DNA from: Hydrogenovibrio kuenenii DSM 12350
Lineage (GTDB): Bacteria; Pseudomonadota; Gammaproteobacteria; Thiomicrospirales; Thiomicrospiraceae
Reading direction: 5' to 3'
Length of the DNA: 64,000 nucleotides
Assembly (NCBI RefSeq): GCF_000526715.1
Contig: NZ_JAGP01000001.1
Coordinates: 1,488,001 to 1,552,000 of the forward strand
Shown here: piece after piece, positions 32,450 through 42,003 of the stretch
Layout of the letters: each line of letters begins with the position of its first letter
How positions within the stretch are numbered: the stretch's first letter is position 1
Notes under the pieces: model-generated
The model's input: only the letters and a program-made list of their open reading frames with translations
What the model was told of the DNA's origin: nothing
Databases searched by the model: none
Translations under genes and position numbers: made by a program

Positions 32450-33523
32450 TCAAAGTGCTGCTACAACAGCATCTCCCATTTCGGAAGTAGACACCTTCTT
32501 CATACCTTCAGACCAGATATCACCAGTACGCAAACCTTGATCCAATACTTTACTTACTGCTGCTTCAATCTTAACAGCCAAATCTTCGCGACCTAAACTA
32601 TAACGCAACATCATAGCCGCTGACAAAATTGTTGCCAATGGATTTGCAATATTTTGCCCTGCGATATCAGGTGCAGAACCATGACTAGGTTCGTACATAC
32701 CTTTATTATTTGCATCCAATGATGCTGATGCCAGCATACCAATTGAACCCGTCAACATTGAAGCTTCATCTGACAAAATATCACCAAACATATTACCAGT
32801 AACCATGACATCAAATTGCTTTGGATTTAACACCAACTGCATAGCGGCATTATCAACATACATGTGGTTAACAGTTACTTCTGGATACTCTTTTGCCACA
32901 TCATCAACAATTTCTCGCCACAATTCAGTTACTTCTAAAACGTTTGCCTTATCAACTGATGTCAGTTTTTTGTCACGTTTCATTGCAGCTTGGAAAGCAA
33001 CATGCGCAATACGCTTAATTTCAGATTCTGAATAAACATAAGTATTAAACCCTTGTCTTTCGCCATTCTCAAGGGTTCTAATCCCGCGAGGTTGTCCAAA
33101 GTAAATACCACCAGTTAACTCACGAACAATCAAAATATCCAAACCAGCAACGACTTCCGGTTTTAATGTAGAAGCATCTGCTAACTGCTCAAACAAATAT
33201 GCAGGACGCAAATTTGCAAACAGTTCCATCTCTGAGCGCAAACGAAGCAACCCCTTCTCTGGGCGAACAGATATATCAAGTGATTCCCACTTATACCCAC
33301 CTACAGCACCCAATAAAACAGCATCTGCATTTTTTGCTTTCGCCATAGTTTCATCAGCCAACGGTACGCCATGCACATCATAAGCAGCACCACCAACTAA
33401 ATCTTCCGTCATGGCAATATCCAAATCATCAGACTTTTTAAGTGCTTCCAATACTTTTACCGCTTCAGCAGTAATTTCTGGGCCAATACCGTCACCAGGC
33501 AGAATCAATACTTCTTTTGTCAT
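32450..33523 (-). CDS. leuB: 3-isopropylmalate dehydrogenase
   Basis: LeuB oxidises and decarboxylates 3-isopropylmalate with NAD in leucine synthesis. The 357-residue protein has the family signature [20 protein letters not shown] with the metal-binding Asp residues, and the substrate arginines in [16 protein letters not shown]. It follows leuD by 37 nt. Confidence 0.97.
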   Translation of the reverse strand: MTKEVLILPGDGIGPEITAEAVKVLEALKKSDDLDIAMTEDLVGGAAYDVHGVPLADETMAKAKNADAVLLGAVGGYKWESLDISVRPEKGLLRLRSEMELFANLRPAYLFEQLADASTLKPEVVAGLDILIVRELTGGIYFGQPRGIRTLENGERQGFNTYVYSESEIKRIAHVAFQAAMKRDKKLTSVDKANVLEVTELWREIVDDVAKEYPEVTVNHMYVDNAAMQLVLNPKQFDVMVTGNMFGDILSDEASMLTGSIGMLASASLDANNKGMYEPSHGSAPDIAGQNIANPLATILSAAMMLRYSLGREDLAVKIEAAVSKVLDQGLRTGDIWSEGMKKVSTSEMGDAVVAAL

Positions 33524-33560
33524 TCTTTTTCTCTTAAATACTTTGTTTTAACATTAATCT

Positions 33561-34199
33561 TTACGAAAACAACCAAGGATTATTTTCTTTATAGTTTTGT
33601 TCAAAAGCTTTTATGTCAGCTTGGTGCTGCAGAGTCAAACCGATGTCATCCAACCCATTTAACAAACAATGACGTCTAAACTCATCAACTTCAAAAGAAA
33701 TTTCTTCACCATTTGGTCGAACAATCTTTTGCGCAACTAAATCAACTATCAGCTGATACCCTTCATTTGCATCCGTCTCTTTAAACAATACATCCACTAC
33801 TTTCTCATCTAAGACAATCGGTAGAATACCGTTTTTAAAACTGTTATTAAAAAATATGTCCGCGAAACTTGGCGCAATAACAACATCAAAACCATAATCT
33901 TTTAACGCCCATGGTGCATGCTCACGACTTGAACCACAACCAAAATTTTCTCTTGCTAGCAAAATTTTAGCACCTTGGTATCTAGGCTGATTCAGTACAA
34001 AATCTTTTCTTAATGGACGGTTCGAGTTATCGACTCCTGGCTCGCCAACATCTTCATAGCGCCATTCATCAAACAAGTTTGGACCGAAACCTGTACGCTT
34101 AATCGATTTTAAAAACTGCTTTGGAATAATTGCATCCGTATCGACATTAGCACGATCCATTGGTGCAACTATGGCTTTTAACTGACTAAATTTATCCAT
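33561..34199 (-). CDS. leuD: 3-isopropylmalate dehydratase small subunit
   Basis: LeuD is the swivelling domain of isopropylmalate isomerase and completes the active site of LeuC. The 212-residue protein has [20 protein letters not shown] and the substrate loop [16 protein letters not shown]. It follows leuC by 1 nt. Confidence 0.97.
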   Translation of the reverse strand: MDKFSQLKAIVAPMDRANVDTDAIIPKQFLKSIKRTGFGPNLFDEWRYEDVGEPGVDNSNRPLRKDFVLNQPRYQGAKILLARENFGCGSSREHAPWALKDYGFDVVIAPSFADIFFNNSFKNGILPIVLDEKVVDVLFKETDANEGYQLIVDLVAQKIVRPNGEEISFEVDEFRRHCLLNGLDDIGLTLQHQADIKAFEQNYKENNPWLFS

Positions 34200-34200
34200 A

Positions 34201-35637
34201 TTATGCTCCTGCTTCCAATAGAGTTCTTACATCAACAAAATGCCCAGCCACTGCCGCTGCCGCTGCCATCTCTGGACTAACTAGGTGCGTACGCCCACCA
34301 GCACCTTGTCGACCTTCAAAATTACGGTTTGAGGTTGATGCACAATGCTTGCCAGAAGGTAGTCTATCAGCATTCATCGCCAAACACATGGAACATCCAG
34401 GGTTGCGCCACTCAAAACCAGCTTCAATAAAAATTTTATCTAGCCCTTCTTCTTCTGCCTGTTTTTTCACCAAGCCTGATCCAGGAACAATCAACGCCTG
34501 TTCAACATTAGATGCAACTTTTCGACCTTTTAACACCTGAGCAGCAGCACGAATATCTTCAATACGAGAGTTAGTACAAGAACCGATAAAAACATAATCA
34601 ACAGGAATATCAGTAATACTCATCCCTGCATCCAACCCCATATAGTCTAATGCACGACGAATACCACCAGCCTTAACTTCATCACCTTCCATGTCCGGAT
34701 CAGGAACCTTTCCATTTATATCCGTTACCATTTCAGGAGAAGTCCCCCAAGACACTTGAGGTTCAATATCGGAACCTTCCATTTCGACAACCGTATCAAA
34801 CACAGCATCGTCATCTGAATGTAGACTAGACCAGGCTTGAACAGCCTTATCCCAATCTTCACCCTTTGGCGAATAAGGACGACCTTTGACATACTCTATG
34901 GTTTTCTCATCAACAGCGACCATTCCTACACGAGCACCTGCCTCAATCGCCATATTACAAACTGTCATTCTTCCTTCAACAGACATGTCTTCAAATACCT
35001 GACCACCAAATTCGATAGCATGCCCATTTCCACCAGCAGTACCAATTTTTCCGATAATCGCTAAAATCACGTCTTTCGGCGTCACACCTGGACGAAGCTG
35101 ACCATTAACTTTGATCAACATGTTTTTCATTTTCTTTTGCAACAAGCACTGAGTCGCTAAAACATGTTCAACTTCAGAAGTCCCAACACCGTGAGCTAAA
35201 GCACCCAAAGCACCATGCGTTGCCGTATGTGAGTCACCACAAACCAAAGTCATTCCTGGTAATGTAACGCCTTCTTCCGGCCCAACAACATGAACAATTC
35301 CCTGACGCATATCCCCAATACCAAATTCAGTAATACCGAAGTATTTAGTATTAGCCCCCAATGTCTGAACTTGAATACGCGAAATTGGATCTTTAATATC
35401 CTCAACAGAACTATAGTCAGTGGTAGGCACATTATGATCTGGCGTGGCAATGTTCGCCTCAATCCGCCAAGGCTTACGTCCTGCCATCCTAAGCCCTTCA
35501 AAAGCCTGCGGCGACGTTACTTCGTGTAGCAACTGTCGATCGATATAAATTAACGCCGTACCATCTTGTTCCTGACGTACAACATGACTGTCCCATAATT
35601 TATCGTATAAAGTCTTGCCCATTGCTTCACCAGACAT
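34201..35637 (-). CDS. leuC: 3-isopropylmalate dehydratase large subunit
   Basis: LeuC carries the [4Fe-4S] cluster of isopropylmalate isomerase. Ligands are the Cys in FIGSCTNSR and the pair in [11 protein letters not shown]. The 478-residue frame begins [20 protein letters not shown]. An ATG five codons in (35622) gives the usual family N-terminus [13 protein letters not shown] and has GGTGA before it, so the true start may be 35622. It is the first gene of the long leftward run and is preceded by a good promoter at 35680-35708. Confidence 0.96.
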   Translation of the reverse strand: MSGEAMGKTLYDKLWDSHVVRQEQDGTALIYIDRQLLHEVTSPQAFEGLRMAGRKPWRIEANIATPDHNVPTTDYSSVEDIKDPISRIQVQTLGANTKYFGITEFGIGDMRQGIVHVVGPEEGVTLPGMTLVCGDSHTATHGALGALAHGVGTSEVEHVLATQCLLQKKMKNMLIKVNGQLRPGVTPKDVILAIIGKIGTAGGNGHAIEFGGQVFEDMSVEGRMTVCNMAIEAGARVGMVAVDEKTIEYVKGRPYSPKGEDWDKAVQAWSSLHSDDDAVFDTVVEMEGSDIEPQVSWGTSPEMVTDINGKVPDPDMEGDEVKAGGIRRALDYMGLDAGMSITDIPVDYVFIGSCTNSRIEDIRAAAQVLKGRKVASNVEQALIVPGSGLVKKQAEEEGLDKIFIEAGFEWRNPGCSMCLAMNADRLPSGKHCASTSNRNFEGRQGAGGRTHLVSPEMAAAAAVAGHFVDVRTLLEAGA

Positions 35638-35679
35638 TGTTATAATCTCGCCCTACGAAAATGTTAAAAATAGTGGCAA

Positions 35680-35708
35680 ATTATAGCACTTTACACCCAG
35701 TCTAAGAA
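35680..35708 (-). promoter_or_regulatory. Predicted extended -10 promoter for leuC
   Basis: On the minus strand TTCTTA (35703-35708) is followed after 17 nt by TATAAT (35680-35685), which is preceded by TGC, so the -10 is of the extended TGnTATAAT type. It lies in the divergent leuC-queE gap and would give a leader of about 35 nt. I see no leucine-rich leader peptide or attenuator in the gap. Confidence 0.65.
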
Positions 35709-35746
35709 CAAAAATCACGAGACATAAGACAAGAGATTCGATCATT

Positions 35747-36391
35747 ATGAGCTATAGAATTAAAGAGGCGTTTTACTCTTTACAAGGTGAAGGATTTCAC
35801 ACGGGAAGACCCGCTATTTTCTGCCGTTTCAGTCATTGCAACCTTTGGACAGGAAAAGAGGCTGATAGAGCTACCGCAGTATGTCAGTTTTGCGATACAG
35901 ATTTTATCGGTGAAGACGGGCAAAATGGCGGTCGTTTTGAAGATGCTAAAGCACTACTTAATCACCTACTCGCACTATGGCCAAAAAACACAAATACACA
36001 CCCTTTTTTTGTATTAACAGGTGGCGAACCTTTATTACAAGTAGACCAACAACTTATCGACATTTTCCATAAAAACAAAGTAGAAATTGCCGTCGAAACC
36101 AATGGCACCCTAAAAGCACCACAAGGTTTAGATTGGGTATGCGTCAGCCCAAAAGCAAATGCTCCTATTATTCAAGACAGCGGTAATGAACTGAAACTGG
36201 TATTTCCTCAAAAAGAAAGGCAACCAGAAGACGTTGAACACCTAGAATTTGAACATTTTTACTTGCAGCCAATGGCGGACTCAAACCCCGCCATCACTCA
36301 ACACAACATTCAGGTAGCTGTCGAATATTGCCTAAAACACCCTAAATGGAAACTAAGCTTGCAGACTCACAAAATACTTAATATTGACTAG
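35747..36391 (+). CDS. queE: 7-carboxy-7-deazaguanine synthase (radical SAM)
   Basis: QueE contracts the ring of 6-carboxytetrahydropterin on the route to queuosine. The 214-residue protein has the short radical-SAM fold. The cluster cysteines are C31, C46 and C49, the unusual C-x14-C-x2-C spacing known for some bacterial QueE proteins, within the stretch that ends ATAVCQFCDTDF. FVLTGGEPLLQ follows. No queC, queD or queF lies nearby. It is divergent from leuC. Confidence 0.94.
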   Translation: MSYRIKEAFYSLQGEGFHTGRPAIFCRFSHCNLWTGKEADRATAVCQFCDTDFIGEDGQNGGRFEDAKALLNHLLALWPKNTNTHPFFVLTGGEPLLQVDQQLIDIFHKNKVEIAVETNGTLKAPQGLDWVCVSPKANAPIIQDSGNELKLVFPQKERQPEDVEHLEFEHFYLQPMADSNPAITQHNIQVAVEYCLKHPKWKLSLQTHKILNID

Positions 36392-36490
36392 CTGGGCAAG
36401 CATTCGAATTTCATCAAACTTTTTTGCTAAAATAACGCATTATATTCTCAAAAAACACTCATATTTCATCCCAGTTTAGGTTAGGTCATT

Positions 36491-37147
36491 ATGCAAGTTC
36501 AAGACATGGAAAAATTCTCTCAAATCCTTAGCTGGGTTTTTGCATATTACGAAAAAGAATTGACCGATTTAACTCTAGACATGTACTGGAACGGTTTAAA
36601 AGATTATTCCATTGAAGAAGTTCAGGCGGCTTTTAATGCTCACCTTCAACACCCTGAAGATGGTAAATGGTGGCCAAAAGTTTCCGATGTTATCAAAAAC
36701 TGTAAAGGTAGCACTCAAGACAACGCTTTGCGTGCTTGGAGTGAAGTTGAAACTGCCATTCGCAGAGTTGGCGGCTACCAAGATGTTGTTTTTCATGACC
36801 CTTTAATCCACCAAATCATTCATAAGATGGGTGGGTGGATTTCTCTATGCGACATCCCCGATGAAAAGTCATTGGTTTTCAAAGCAAACGAATTCAAAAA
36901 TGCTTATCGTGCACTCTATGCGACGCCACAGCAATTACAACCGCCTGTTGAATTAACCGGCATCATCAATGCACAAAACGCAAAAATCAAAGGGGCAAAA
37001 AAGCAACCTCCAGTTTTGATTGGCGATCCAGAACGAGCTAAAGAAGTACTAAGCCAACTACAAGCTCCTGAAAACCTTATCACCATTAGCCGTGCAGCAG
37101 CCAAAGCTGCCGAAGCCTTAACCAACAAACATGAAAGGCCTGCTTAA
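36491..37147 (+). CDS. Hypothetical protein resembling phage replication P / helicase-loader-associated proteins
   Basis: I do not recognise a characterised function. The 218-residue soluble protein starts with a helical region typical of small replication-module proteins of phages (YYEKELTDLTLDMYWNGLKDYSIEEVQAAFNAHLQHPEDG then WWPKVSDVIK; family resembling DUF6475). It continues with a helical domain (about 75-140) and a basic, polar C-terminus. The next gene begins 2 nt after its stop and encodes a winged-helix/DnaT-like protein, so the pair looks like a replication-initiator and loader module. No phage structural genes are near. The family comparison is from memory. Confidence 0.6.
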   Translation: MQVQDMEKFSQILSWVFAYYEKELTDLTLDMYWNGLKDYSIEEVQAAFNAHLQHPEDGKWWPKVSDVIKNCKGSTQDNALRAWSEVETAIRRVGGYQDVVFHDPLIHQIIHKMGGWISLCDIPDEKSLVFKANEFKNAYRALYATPQQLQPPVELTGIINAQNAKIKGAKKQPPVLIGDPERAKEVLSQLQAPENLITISRAAAKAAEALTNKHERPA

Positions 37148-37149
37148 TA

Positions 37150-37881
37150 ATGGATATACGATTTAGTACACAGGTAGCAAGCAGACTAGGCTTACATGAA
37201 GCTATTTTTCTGGGATGGCTTGTGCATGATTACGATCACACACCGACAAAAACAGAAAGCCTTATTAACATCTTTAGTTTTTGGACAGATGAAGTCCTGT
37301 ATCAATGTTTAGCAGGATTAGAATCACAAAAATTGATTCAAGTCCAAAGAACCACTGACGGCAACTGTGTTTTTGCACTCAATCAGTCGCAATTAAAGGT
37401 GCAATTTGATATTGAACTGCAATCACCCTCTAACCTTCCAAATACAGTTGTAACAGACACCAACCTTAAAAAACACTTACAAAGATTTCAATCAAGCGAC
37501 AGCTTACTTAATAAAAAGCTAACGCAACTTATTCAACAAAACACGCAAGAACTGATTGATTACGCTATCTCAGAAGGCCTCGCTCCTGAAATAGCCTCTG
37601 CAACTTATGACAAATTTTTGCATTATATTTCAGCAAATCCTGACAGGTTTTGGAATACCGATTTAATTTCTTATTGGCGATTTTGGATAAGTAATTCAAA
37701 AGAAAAAAACGGGCAAGGTAGTCTTAATGCAGCAGGACAAGGAAAACGTTCAGCTATTGAAAAAAACAATAACCACGCGACTTCAAATTGGCTAGAGAAA
37801 AAAGCACAATCTCCTCACCAAACACACTCTACTACTCAAATATCAAGATCTCAAAATTCAGACATAAAAAAACCGACTTAA
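37150..37881 (+). CDS. Winged-helix protein with DnaT-like C-terminal domain (putative primosomal protein)
   Basis: The 243-residue protein has an N-terminal helix-turn-helix-like region (about 5-65, SRLGLHEAIFLGWLVHDYD ... TDEVLYQCLAGLESQKLI), a linker, and a C-terminal block (about 120-185). That block follows the DnaT single-strand-binding pattern: ELIDYAISEGLAPEIASATY, KFLHYISANPDRFW, then ISYWRFWISNSK. A basic tail follows. DnaT helps load DnaB at restarted forks. The stop codon lies inside the stem of a terminator. The DnaT link is inferred from pattern only. Confidence 0.6.
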   Translation: MDIRFSTQVASRLGLHEAIFLGWLVHDYDHTPTKTESLINIFSFWTDEVLYQCLAGLESQKLIQVQRTTDGNCVFALNQSQLKVQFDIELQSPSNLPNTVVTDTNLKKHLQRFQSSDSLLNKKLTQLIQQNTQELIDYAISEGLAPEIASATYDKFLHYISANPDRFWNTDLISYWRFWISNSKEKNGQGSLNAAGQGKRSAIEKNNNHATSNWLEKKAQSPHQTHSTTQISRSQNSDIKKPT

Positions 37882-37898
37882 AGTAAACTTTAAGCCGG
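37873..37898. terminator. Bidirectional terminator between convergent genes
   Basis: The arms CCGACTTAAAGT and ACTTTAAGCCGG pair with one mismatch around a 2-nt loop. Ts follow on the plus strand (37902-37906) and seven Ts follow on the minus strand. The stop codon of the plus-strand gene (37879-37881) is part of the stem. Confidence 0.75.
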
Positions 37899-37937
37899 GA
37901 TCTTTTTGAATAAAACAGTTTGTTACCTAATAGACCC

Positions 37938-38231
37938 TTAGGGAAAAGAGTAGCGATTACTCGGATCTATTTGCTGACTCTTGTGCTTACTAGCACTATC
38001 CTGCATGAATTTTTCAACTTTTCTCTTGAGCGTATGAATTTCATGCAAACCACGATCTAACTTCGCTGACTGAGCCGCATTTTCTTTTTGTTGTTGACGA
38101 ACTTCTTTACCCAACTTATAAGTTTTACTTTCCAGAATACGAACCCTTGTACTAATACTGGCCGCTTCGGCAACTCCTTGAAAGGCAAGGAATCCTATCA
38201 ACAACAATACAGATATGGTTAATCTTTTCAT
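37938..38231 (-). CDS. Small exported coiled-coil protein, unknown function
   Basis: The 97-residue product begins MKRLTISVLLLIGFLAFQ and has a clear signal peptide ending near VAEA, then a heptad-like charged region (SKTYKLGKEVRQQQKENAAQ ... ELHTLKRKVEKF-like) that should form a short coiled coil in the periplasm. An upstream in-frame ATG at 38267 exists. I choose 38231 because AGGAGAG precedes it at good spacing and the signal peptide starts there. It is the last gene of the envelope operon that begins with pepN. No known family is recognised. Confidence 0.75.
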   Translation of the reverse strand: MKRLTISVLLLIGFLAFQGVAEAASISTRVRILESKTYKLGKEVRQQQKENAAQSAKLDRGLHEIHTLKRKVEKFMQDSASKHKSQQIDPSNRYSFP

Positions 38232-38275
38232 GCAAGTCTCTCCTGGTTTCTTAGCGCCAATTCGCATACCAGCTC

Positions 38276-38944
38276 TTATTTTCCGTCAACAGATTGACAC
38301 TTATAACCATTGCCGCAAAGGTCGCTTGCCTCAACTGGATTAATGTTACAGTTCCCACCAGGGCAGGCTGTATAAACAAAATGGTTGTTGAAGAATGCTT
38401 TATCAACATAAACTTCCAAAACCGTTTCATAGTTATTATCAGGCATTGGCGTTACGCTAACAACTCTTGCACCTTTTACAATCGAATTCACTCTTGCGCG
38501 GAAGTTATCACTTCTTGCGGTTAAGGTAGAAAGCTGTGTATTACTGTCAATTTTTACCCCATTTAATTGCTCTGCAAGCGAACGATATGCATCTAGCTTC
38601 GAAGCTCTAATTGCCATTAAACGTTTTTGACCGATTGTATAACCCTCATAAGAACTCATAGAACCAAATCCTGTTCCTGTAATCTTGATGAGTTCAGGCT
38701 CAGCAGATCTAGTTCTTACTCTCTCAGTAGTTTTCTGTGCCTGTGGAGCAGCAGCCTGTACTTGTTGCGGAGCAACCTGCGCTTGTTGTGGAGCAGCAGT
38801 CTGCGCAGCTTGCGCCGCTGTTGCTTGTGTAGCTATTTGTGCCATAGCTGGCTGTGAGGTATCTTGTATCGTAGGTTGACTAGAACACCCTGATAACAAA
38901 AGTGCACCAATCAATCCTACAACAAATAACATCTGTTTTTTCAT
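38276..38944 (-). CDS. LPP20-family lipoprotein
   Basis: The 222-residue product has a lipoprotein signal (GALLLSGC, lipidated C20), an Ala/Gln-rich spacer (about 30-70, with repeated A-P-Q-Q units), and an LPP20-type domain (about 80-185) with TIGQKRLMAIRASKLDAYRS followed by LAEQLNGVKIDS. FlgP of Vibrio and several Helicobacter surface lipoproteins share this domain. The C-terminal tail has four or more Cys residues. The ATG at 38944 has better spacing to GGAG than the one at 38950. No flagellar gene is nearby, so an outer-membrane envelope role is all that can be said. Confidence 0.8.
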   Translation of the reverse strand: MKKQMLFVVGLIGALLLSGCSSQPTIQDTSQPAMAQIATQATAAQAAQTAAPQQAQVAPQQVQAAAPQAQKTTERVRTRSAEPELIKITGTGFGSMSSYEGYTIGQKRLMAIRASKLDAYRSLAEQLNGVKIDSNTQLSTLTARSDNFRARVNSIVKGARVVSVTPMPDNNYETVLEVYVDKAFFNNHFVYTACPGGNCNINPVEASDLCGNGYKCQSVDGK

Positions 38945-38959
38945 GATCATTTCTCCGTT

Positions 38960-39274
38960 CTATTCAAAAAGATATTGTTTTTTATACTTTCTATGCGTCA
39001 CCCAACCATTATTAGCTTTTAATCTTGCTTGGCGTTGCAACGCATCCTGCTTATGTTTTGTCTCATTTGCTTTTGACTCTCGATATAACTTCTCTTTCGG
39101 CAAGAGATAACTTCTTCTTAAGTCCTTAATTTTATAAACCTCTCCCACCTTGTAATGATAGGGGACAGTTTTAGTCTCATAATAATCTGGCACCCGATAA
39201 GTCGTAGGCGCCAAGCTACACCCTGATTCAAAAATCAGCGCCAAACTTCCGAACACACCTATGAACCATTTCAT
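38960..39274 (-). CDS. Small putative lipoprotein, unknown function
   Basis: The 104-residue product has a short hydrophobic N-terminus and a Cys at residue 19 in LIFESGCSL. The lipobox is imperfect (Glu at -3), so lipidation is likely but unsure. The mature part is basic and rich in Tyr and Lys (YRVPDYYETKTVPYHYKVGE), with an N-rich C-terminus, and has no family I recognise. It is packed between the coiled-coil membrane gene (12 nt) and the LPP20 gene. Confidence 0.65.
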   Translation of the reverse strand: MKWFIGVFGSLALIFESGCSLAPTTYRVPDYYETKTVPYHYKVGEVYKIKDLRRSYLLPKEKLYRESKANETKHKQDALQRQARLKANNGWVTHRKYKKQYLFE

Positions 39275-39286
39275 AACCTGCCCTCA

Positions 39287-40423
39287 TCAGTAGGAATAAG
39301 CACCTCCCATAGAACCATAAGGTACTTCATGAGGTGTACCCGGTTGTGCCTCTTTAGAGTTAGAATGCCCTTGTGTCACATGCCCAGGAACAGTCAAATT
39401 ACTAGACGCACTACCTTTTTCCGTTTTAACAGATGGTTTTTCTACTTTCTCTTCAATCAACTGTTTTTCTACATTTTTAATACTTTTCAACAGCTGATAA
39501 TATACTGACTGTAAACGCTTAACCCGCTTGTTCACTTCATAAATTCGTCTTTGTGCGCTTGTCATTTGAGTTCCAATACGATTCAACTTAGCTGTTAACT
39601 CTGGCGCGGCTTCAGATATAGTCTTTGCTTTATCACTTGGTTTAACAACTGGGGGCTGAGTTTTATCACTACTCTGCTCTGCGACAATCTTTTTAGCTCC
39701 ATTGGTTTCAATTTTTGCAATATCACTATTCAACTGCTCCAACTGGAAGCTCAATGCATCAAGTTTTTTATCCAAGGTTTGCAATGTTTTTTCAGATGTA
39801 TTGGTATGCATTAATGACTGAGTTGAATTGGACTCAATACCATCAATTTTATCCAACGTCTCTTTACTCAACCCAGGCCCTGAAGATAATGCCCCCCAAA
39901 TACCAATACCAATTGCCGCAATCACCAGAGTTATGATGACTGAACTAAAGATAACAATCAGTTTTTTTATCGCATCCATGTCAGAACCTTTAATTGCATT
40001 ATTTGCTTTTTGCGCTTGGGCACGCTTTTCAAGAATATCCTCTGCCTTGTCTTCCATCGCTTTTTGCGAGGCATCGGGTTGTTGCATCATACCCAACCCT
40101 ACATCGGGCTCAGAAGGCTCACCCTTTGATTCTTCTGCCGGTGAAGGTGTGGGCTCAGGAGCAGCTGTTTCTTCTGCCTCTATGCCTGACGACTCTACAT
40201 TTTCACCAAGCTCACTCAATAAATCTTCTGTAGAATCTTCCGAAGCTTCTGTGTCTGCCCATTCTTCAGGAACATCATCCACCCCTCCTGCAGGCTCAGG
40301 TGTAGCTGCTTCTACTTGAGTAACTTCGGGCTCTTCTGCAATAGACTCCTGCTCTGCCTCATCAAGTAATGCATCAATACTGTCCAAATCATTCGGATCA
40401 ACTGTATTGTTTATTTGTGCCAC
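39287..40423 (-). CDS. Membrane-anchored acidic / coiled-coil protein, unknown function
   Basis: The 378-residue protein has a strongly acidic, Pro/Glu-rich cytoplasmic N-terminus (1-150, opening DLDSIDALLDEAEQES), one membrane helix (about 153-179, KKLIVIFSSVIITLVIAAIG), and a periplasmic part with two predicted coiled coils (about 195-240 and 270-320). The tail is low-complexity and Gly/Ser/Pro-rich. The topology is like that of scaffold or energy-transducing proteins that link cytoplasm and envelope. No named family is evident. It is 37 nt after the LppC-like gene and probably cotranscribed. Confidence 0.7.
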   Translation of the reverse strand: MAQINNTVDPNDLDSIDALLDEAEQESIAEEPEVTQVEAATPEPAGGVDDVPEEWADTEASEDSTEDLLSELGENVESSGIEAEETAAPEPTPSPAEESKGEPSEPDVGLGMMQQPDASQKAMEDKAEDILEKRAQAQKANNAIKGSDMDAIKKLIVIFSSVIITLVIAAIGIGIWGALSSGPGLSKETLDKIDGIESNSTQSLMHTNTSEKTLQTLDKKLDALSFQLEQLNSDIAKIETNGAKKIVAEQSSDKTQPPVVKPSDKAKTISEAAPELTAKLNRIGTQMTSAQRRIYEVNKRVKRLQSVYYQLLKSIKNVEKQLIEEKVEKPSVKTEKGSASSNLTVPGHVTQGHSNSKEAQPGTPHEVPYGSMGGAYSY

Positions 40424-40460
40424 TCGCCAAACCTCTGAGCTTTATAAATTACTTACCCAT

Positions 40461-41990
40461 TTAAGGTAACTGAATTAGAGATATGCGCCCTTTGTTCAAC
40501 CAATACTCTTCTGGTAATAAAGTTGGCTCTCTCCGTTCATTCAACACAACCCTTCCTAATGAAGAAGATTGTTGAACGCTTAAATCATTTGCACTTTCAG
40601 CAACTTTTGCCGCCAACAAACCAAAAGCATGAAAAATGCCAACTTGGTTATCATCAGCCTCTCCTGACTTAATAGTTTGAATAACCGCATTAGCAAAATA
40701 CTTTGGTAGAAGTGCATAAGTGCTGCGCCAAAACCCTATACCTTTTTTAAAATTTTTCACTGTGGGTAGTTCACTCGGAAGCCAAAAATGCTGCACACTT
40801 CCAAGATGAAAGAACTTCAATAAAGGCGGTACTTGTATGGCTTGACGTTGTGAAACCAATGAAATAACAACATCCAAATCTTGCCTAGAACGTTCATTGA
40901 AATAGAGCTTGTGCTTAATATTTTTTTGTAACCAATTCTTTCTAATGTCTGAGCGGTTAGCATTCACCAAGTGGTTAACCGTAGAGTCCATTCTTTTATC
41001 AAACTTCTGAACACTGATTCTAAAGCCCTTAACGTCATCTGGATGAGCCAAGCTGTATTGCGCCCAGTTTTCCTGAAATGCTTTTAACATGTCTTGCGAA
41101 GCTTTAGTGTTATCCACAATTAAAGAAATGCCTTTTAACTGATGCTCTACCAGCTGCTGAATTAAAGGACGAACATGCTTATCACGATTCAAACTAATAC
41201 TTCGAACATAGCTTTTTGGGGAGTTCACTTCATTCAATAATAAAGTTGGAATTCGAGTATCAAAGTCATTTAAAACCTGTGCCTTACCTTGTCTTAAAGG
41301 TCCAATAATAAATGTCGGCTGACTAAGTTTTATGAGGTTCCAAAGTTCAAGCATCGAATCAAAGACTTCTGTGTCATAAAATTTCAATTTAACATTCGCA
41401 AACTCTTCCTTTAACCCTTTCTTTATCGCGCGTCCTATTTGAGCATAGTCACCAGTTAACGGAAGTAAAACAACAACTTCTTTAGGATTAAAAACATAGT
41501 CTAACTTATCAGACTCCTCTACCTTGTCAGATGATGTCTGTTGAAGATAAGCTTCCAATCTTTGAATACGCAATTGCATCACAGGTGACAGCAAACTTTT
41601 ATCAACAGCTTTTAATGAATCAAGATAGGCTTTGACATGAGTTGGCTCACCATTCTTTCTTGATAGCTCAGCTTTCAATAATAAAATTTCAGCATCAATG
41701 CTTTTGATTTGACGATCTAAAGGCTGTTTAGGCTGAGACGACTCGTCATGACCATCAGAGTCCTGCTGCTTTGAAACAATTGATTTTAAATCTGCATTGG
41801 AAGTTGATGGTGTTTCAGATTCAATACCTGGTACAAGATGACCAGTATCGCTATAAATACGAACTTGAGGGTTGGCAAAAGTTGCCGCTGAGAAAAAAAT
41901 AGCTACCATATAACCCAACCATCTTATAGTTAAGTTATATGGCCTAGAAGGCTTTATGCTGTATGCCTTTTCATTTTCAAATAACACCAA
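40461..41990 (-). CDS. LppC/LpoA-like periplasmic protein (putative penicillin-binding protein activator)
   Basis: The C-terminal two thirds match the LppC fold, a periplasmic-binding-protein-like domain, with the typical opening VVVLLPLTGDYAQIGRAIKKG near residue 175 and FIIGPLRQGKAQVL. LpoA activates PBP1A from the outer membrane. Here the N-terminus has a signal peptide (about residues 25-40, ending ATFA) but no lipobox Cys, so the protein should be soluble in the periplasm. It lies 13 nt after pepN and not next to rsmI/yraN, the usual lpoA location. An activator role is inferred from the fold only. Confidence 0.75.
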   Translation of the reverse strand: MVLFENEKAYSIKPSRPYNLTIRWLGYMVAIFFSAATFANPQVRIYSDTGHLVPGIESETPSTSNADLKSIVSKQQDSDGHDESSQPKQPLDRQIKSIDAEILLLKAELSRKNGEPTHVKAYLDSLKAVDKSLLSPVMQLRIQRLEAYLQQTSSDKVEESDKLDYVFNPKEVVVLLPLTGDYAQIGRAIKKGLKEEFANVKLKFYDTEVFDSMLELWNLIKLSQPTFIIGPLRQGKAQVLNDFDTRIPTLLLNEVNSPKSYVRSISLNRDKHVRPLIQQLVEHQLKGISLIVDNTKASQDMLKAFQENWAQYSLAHPDDVKGFRISVQKFDKRMDSTVNHLVNANRSDIRKNWLQKNIKHKLYFNERSRQDLDVVISLVSQRQAIQVPPLLKFFHLGSVQHFWLPSELPTVKNFKKGIGFWRSTYALLPKYFANAVIQTIKSGEADDNQVGIFHAFGLLAAKVAESANDLSVQQSSSLGRVVLNERREPTLLPEEYWLNKGRISLIQLP

Positions 41991-42003
41991 TACTCTTCAC
42001 TCG

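Noticed and set aside
35641-35746. Leucine leader peptide or attenuator before leuC
   Set aside because: No short frame with Leu codons and no terminator hairpin is visible in the gap.
36491-37881. Prophage or prophage remnant
   Set aside because: The two genes resemble phage replication proteins, but no integrase, repressor, structural gene or att repeat is visible and the flanks are core genes.
38276-38944. FlgP and a flagellar operon
   Set aside because: The LPP20 domain is shared with FlgP, but no other flagellar gene, FlgO or FlgT lies around it.
39828-40319. 163-codon plus-strand open frame opposite the coiled-coil membrane protein gene
   Set aside because: It is antisense to the Glu/Pro-rich coding region, has low complexity and no ribosome site; it is a by-product of that composition.
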